Positions 4,943-6,596 of a stretch of DNA of 6,596 nucleotides are shown here, piece after piece. Within the stretch, counting starts at the first letter, position 1; every line of letters begins with the position of its first letter. This stretch comes from Bacillota bacterium. Its GTDB lineage: Bacteria; Bacillota; Clostridia; Christensenellales; CAG-138. The notes below the pieces were generated by a model. It had not been told where the DNA came from and searched no databases. It saw nothing but the letters and a program-made list of their open reading frames with translations. Made by a program: the position numbers and the translations under genes. The stretch is from contig JAEYLA010000111.1 in NCBI GenBank assembly GCA_023461495.1, positions 1-6,596 on the forward strand, written 5' to 3'.

Positions 4943-5129
4943 ACACAAGGCTCCTTCCGGATTGATGCGTGTTTGATTCAGTTTATGTTTGCCCCGGGAG
5001 GATAGCACTGTCGTTTCTTCAAAGGAAAACGCATAAGCTTCTATGGTACGGCATGCTTTTATGCGCATGCGATTTTCGCCCTTGGGCGAGAGCACATGCG
5101 CGGATGATCCAATATCCGTTGGGCTCCTA

Positions 5130-5138
5130 TGGTATAAT
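5130..5138 (+). promoter_or_regulatory. Extended -10 promoter of the CDF transporter gene
   Basis: TGGTATAAT (5130-5138) is a perfect -10 with TGn extension and no good -35 at normal spacing, the same design as the fda promoter. It leaves a leader of about 85 nt. The 285-bp divergent region 4943-5227 otherwise shows only a short hairpin TCGCCC/GGGCGA (5076-5089) and two GCATGC palindromes (5051-5056, 5065-5070). I saw no convincing promoter for the minus-strand gene and no riboswitch. Confidence 0.6.
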
Positions 5139-5227
5139 AGACGGAATGTACGGTTGGTTTTTTGCAGATGTGCGCAAAATGACAGGGTACTCCGGCCCCG
5201 GCCTAAGTAGGAGAAAGGAAGACGCCT

Positions 5228-6409
5228 TTGACAAACCTGCTGTTGAAGTTGTTTGTAAAAAAAAGATCCGCGGACACCGCTATACAGGAGCGCGAGCGCT
5301 ACGGCAATTTCGCAAGCGTGGTGGGCGTGGTGTCTAATTTTGTGCTGTTTTTGATGAAAATCGCCGTCGGCGTTGCCGCGCAGAGCGTCTCCATCATTGC
5401 GGACGCGGTCAACAGCCTTTCGGATTCCGCATCCTCGGTGATTACGCTTTGGGGATTTCTCGCTTCCCGCAAGCCTGCGGATGCGGATCATCCCTACGGT
5501 CATGCGCGCATGGAGTATATTTCAGGCCTTGTCGTGTCGGTGTTCATCCTGTTCTTCGGGCTGCAGCTATTGCAAAGCTCCGTTCAAAAAATTCTCCATC
5601 CGGCGCCCGCAAAGGTGGATTTGATCACGCTGATTGTGCTTCTTATCTCCATTCTCATCAAGGTGTGGCAGTGCCTGTTTTACCGCAGGATCGGCAAGAT
5701 CATGGACTCCATGACGCTCATTGCAACCTCTATGGACAGCCGGAACGATATCCTTTCTTCTTTCGCGGTACTGCTTGCCATGCTCATTACCAAGCTGACG
5801 GGATTTGATTTGGACGGGTACATGGGTGCTGCCGTGGCGGTGTTGATTTTTATCAGCGGCATCGGCATGGTGAAAAATGCAGGCAGCCTTCTTCTTGGAA
5901 CAGCTCCTACAAAAGAACTGGTGGACAGCATTTATAAAAAAATACTCAGCTATGAGCATATCATCGGCCTGCATGATTTGACCGTGCACAGCTACGGGCA
6001 TAGCAAACGTTTTGCATCGGTTCACTGCGAGGTTCCCGCCGAGCAGGATATCATGCTCAGCCACGATATCGTCGACAATATTGAGCGGGATTTTTTAAGA
6101 GAGTATGGCATCCAGCTTGTGATCCATCTGGACCCGGTGGTCACAAACGACGCCCGGACCAACGCCCTTAAGGAGCAGGTGGAAGGATTGCTCCGCGCGT
6201 TTCCTATAGAAGTCAGCATGCATGATTTCCGTGTGGTGTGGGGCATCAGCCACACGAACCTGATCTTTGACGTCGTTGCGCCCTTTGACGCGGCGTGGAG
6301 CGATGCTAAGATTATTGCGCATATTGCAGAAGACATCCGCAAACTGGATGCGGCATACAATGCCGTCGTCACGGTAGACCACAGCTACATCCCCAAAGCA
6401 GAAGAATGA
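5228..6409 (+). CDS. Cation diffusion facilitator (CDF) family metal efflux transporter
   Basis: 393 aa; proton-coupled antiporter exporting divalent metal from the cytoplasm, normally a dimer. The start is TTG 5228 with AAGGAAG (5215-5221) 6 nt upstream and AGGAG just before it; no in-frame ATG is close. Six membrane segments lie at about 31-51, 54-77, 96-118, 131-150, 173-192 and 197-216. Signature motifs are IIADAVNSLSDSASS (56-70) in TM2 and HPYGHARMEY (88-97) before TM3. The membrane metal site reads N62/D66 in TM2 and D170/D174 (DSRND) in TM5. Zn/Cd exporters such as YiiP have D/D and H/D there, so this N-D-D-D set resembles the Mn-exporting MntE group. The cytoplasmic domain has GLHDLTVHSYG (247-257), and an extra C-terminal part of about 85 residues contains HDFRVVWGISHTNLIFDVV. 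It is a single-gene unit; the metal is inferred. Confidence 0.93.
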   Translation: MTNLLLKLFVKKRSADTAIQERERYGNFASVVGVVSNFVLFLMKIAVGVAAQSVSIIADAVNSLSDSASSVITLWGFLASRKPADADHPYGHARMEYISGLVVSVFILFFGLQLLQSSVQKILHPAPAKVDLITLIVLLISILIKVWQCLFYRRIGKIMDSMTLIATSMDSRNDILSSFAVLLAMLITKLTGFDLDGYMGAAVAVLIFISGIGMVKNAGSLLLGTAPTKELVDSIYKKILSYEHIIGLHDLTVHSYGHSKRFASVHCEVPAEQDIMLSHDIVDNIERDFLREYGIQLVIHLDPVVTNDARTNALKEQVEGLLRAFPIEVSMHDFRVVWGISHTNLIFDVVAPFDAAWSDAKIIAHIAEDIRKLDAAYNAVVTVDHSYIPKAEE

Positions 6410-6442
6410 GGAGCGGTTCCTCGGGCATGCATCCGCAGTAGA

Positions 6443-6469
6443 AAGCCCGCAGGAAAATCCTGCGGGCTT
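6443..6469 (+). terminator. Terminator hairpin of the CDF gene, T-run lost to the repeat element
   Basis: AAGCCCGCAGGA (6443-6454) pairs perfectly with TCCTGCGGGCTT (6458-6469) around AAA, 33 nt after the stop. The T-run expected after GGGCTT is replaced at 6470-6471 by G and the start of the repeat element, just as for the left copy at 4158-4179. Confidence 0.8.
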
Positions 6470-6470
6470 G

Positions 6471-6596
6471 AGAGTGTCGACAAACCCTCCTGGGGGGTGT
6501 GGGGGATTCGCAAATCCCCCACTTTCAATCCGATTTGACGACATGTGCGTCAAATCGGGGGAAAAAATGCCGCCATTAGCGGCATTTTAACCCGCA
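6471..6596. mobile_element. Second copy of the terminator-associated repeat element, cut by the window end
   Basis: Matches 4180-4306 from its first base (AGAGTGTCGACAAACCC) to the window end. Only A4201/G6492 and the purine tract (nine G plus three A against five G plus six A) differ. The three main stem-loops are conserved: 6499-6522, 6530-6558 and the AAATGCCGC/GCGGCATTT hairpin near 6565-6587. The element continues beyond the window, so its right end and any duplicated hairpin cannot be seen. Confidence 0.8.

Noticed and set aside
5139..5227. Metal-sensing riboswitch (yybP-ykoY type) in the CDF leader
   Set aside because: The leader is only about 85 nt and I find neither the conserved core nor an expression-platform terminator.
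4943..5503. Open minus-strand extension that would lengthen the 4382-4942 protein to 373 aa
   Set aside because: The extension is rich in His/Arg/Ser of shadow type, overlaps the start of the CDF gene on the other strand, and a good ribosome binding site fits the ATG at 4942.

Overview
The window looks like a chromosomal stretch from a Gram-positive, Clostridia-like member of the Bacillota with moderate GC content. This is inferred from strong AGGAGG-type ribosome binding sites, GTG and TTG starts, many compact GC-rich intrinsic terminators, consensus or extended -10 sigma-A promoters, and a class I fructose-bisphosphate aldolase of the Staphylococcus Fda type. No rRNA, tRNA, CRISPR array or transposase gene is visible.

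Layout. 1-798 (+) is the 3' two-thirds of a glycerate kinase gene, closed by a terminator. 1001-1792 (+) encodes a SAM-dependent methyltransferase with a hydrophobic N-terminus, also closed by a terminator. It converges on a TetR-family regulator (1861-2436, -). The TetR gene is divergent from a short transcription unit (about 2538-3058, +) that has a perfect-consensus promoter, two overlapping small reading frames that may be one frameshifted gene, and a strong terminator. 3251-4138 (+) is the class I aldolase, preceded by a leader with a perfect 10-bp hairpin. 4382-4942 (-) is an uncharacterised helical protein converging on the aldolase. 5228-6409 (+) is a CDF-family cation efflux protein, divergent from it, whose metal-site residues resemble Mn-type members.

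The most unusual feature is a dispersed non-coding repeat. One copy (4180-4349, 170 bp) sits inside the terminator between the aldolase and the minus-strand gene, and the terminator hairpin is present as a perfect 22-bp direct repeat on both sides. A second, nearly identical copy starts at 6471, directly after the unrelated terminator hairpin of the CDF gene, and runs off the window. Both copies start at the same base right after a terminator stem. The element is almost entirely a chain of hairpins and has no ORF. It looks like a small non-autonomous mobile or structured-RNA element that targets intrinsic terminators.

Functional links. Glycerate kinase and aldolase both feed lower glycolysis but are in separate transcription units. 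The TetR protein probably represses its own promoter through a near-perfect 20-bp palindrome. A second site with the same TTAA-N6-TTAA core lies just after the divergent promoter, so the small transcription unit is its most likely target. The other genes are single-gene units with their own signals.
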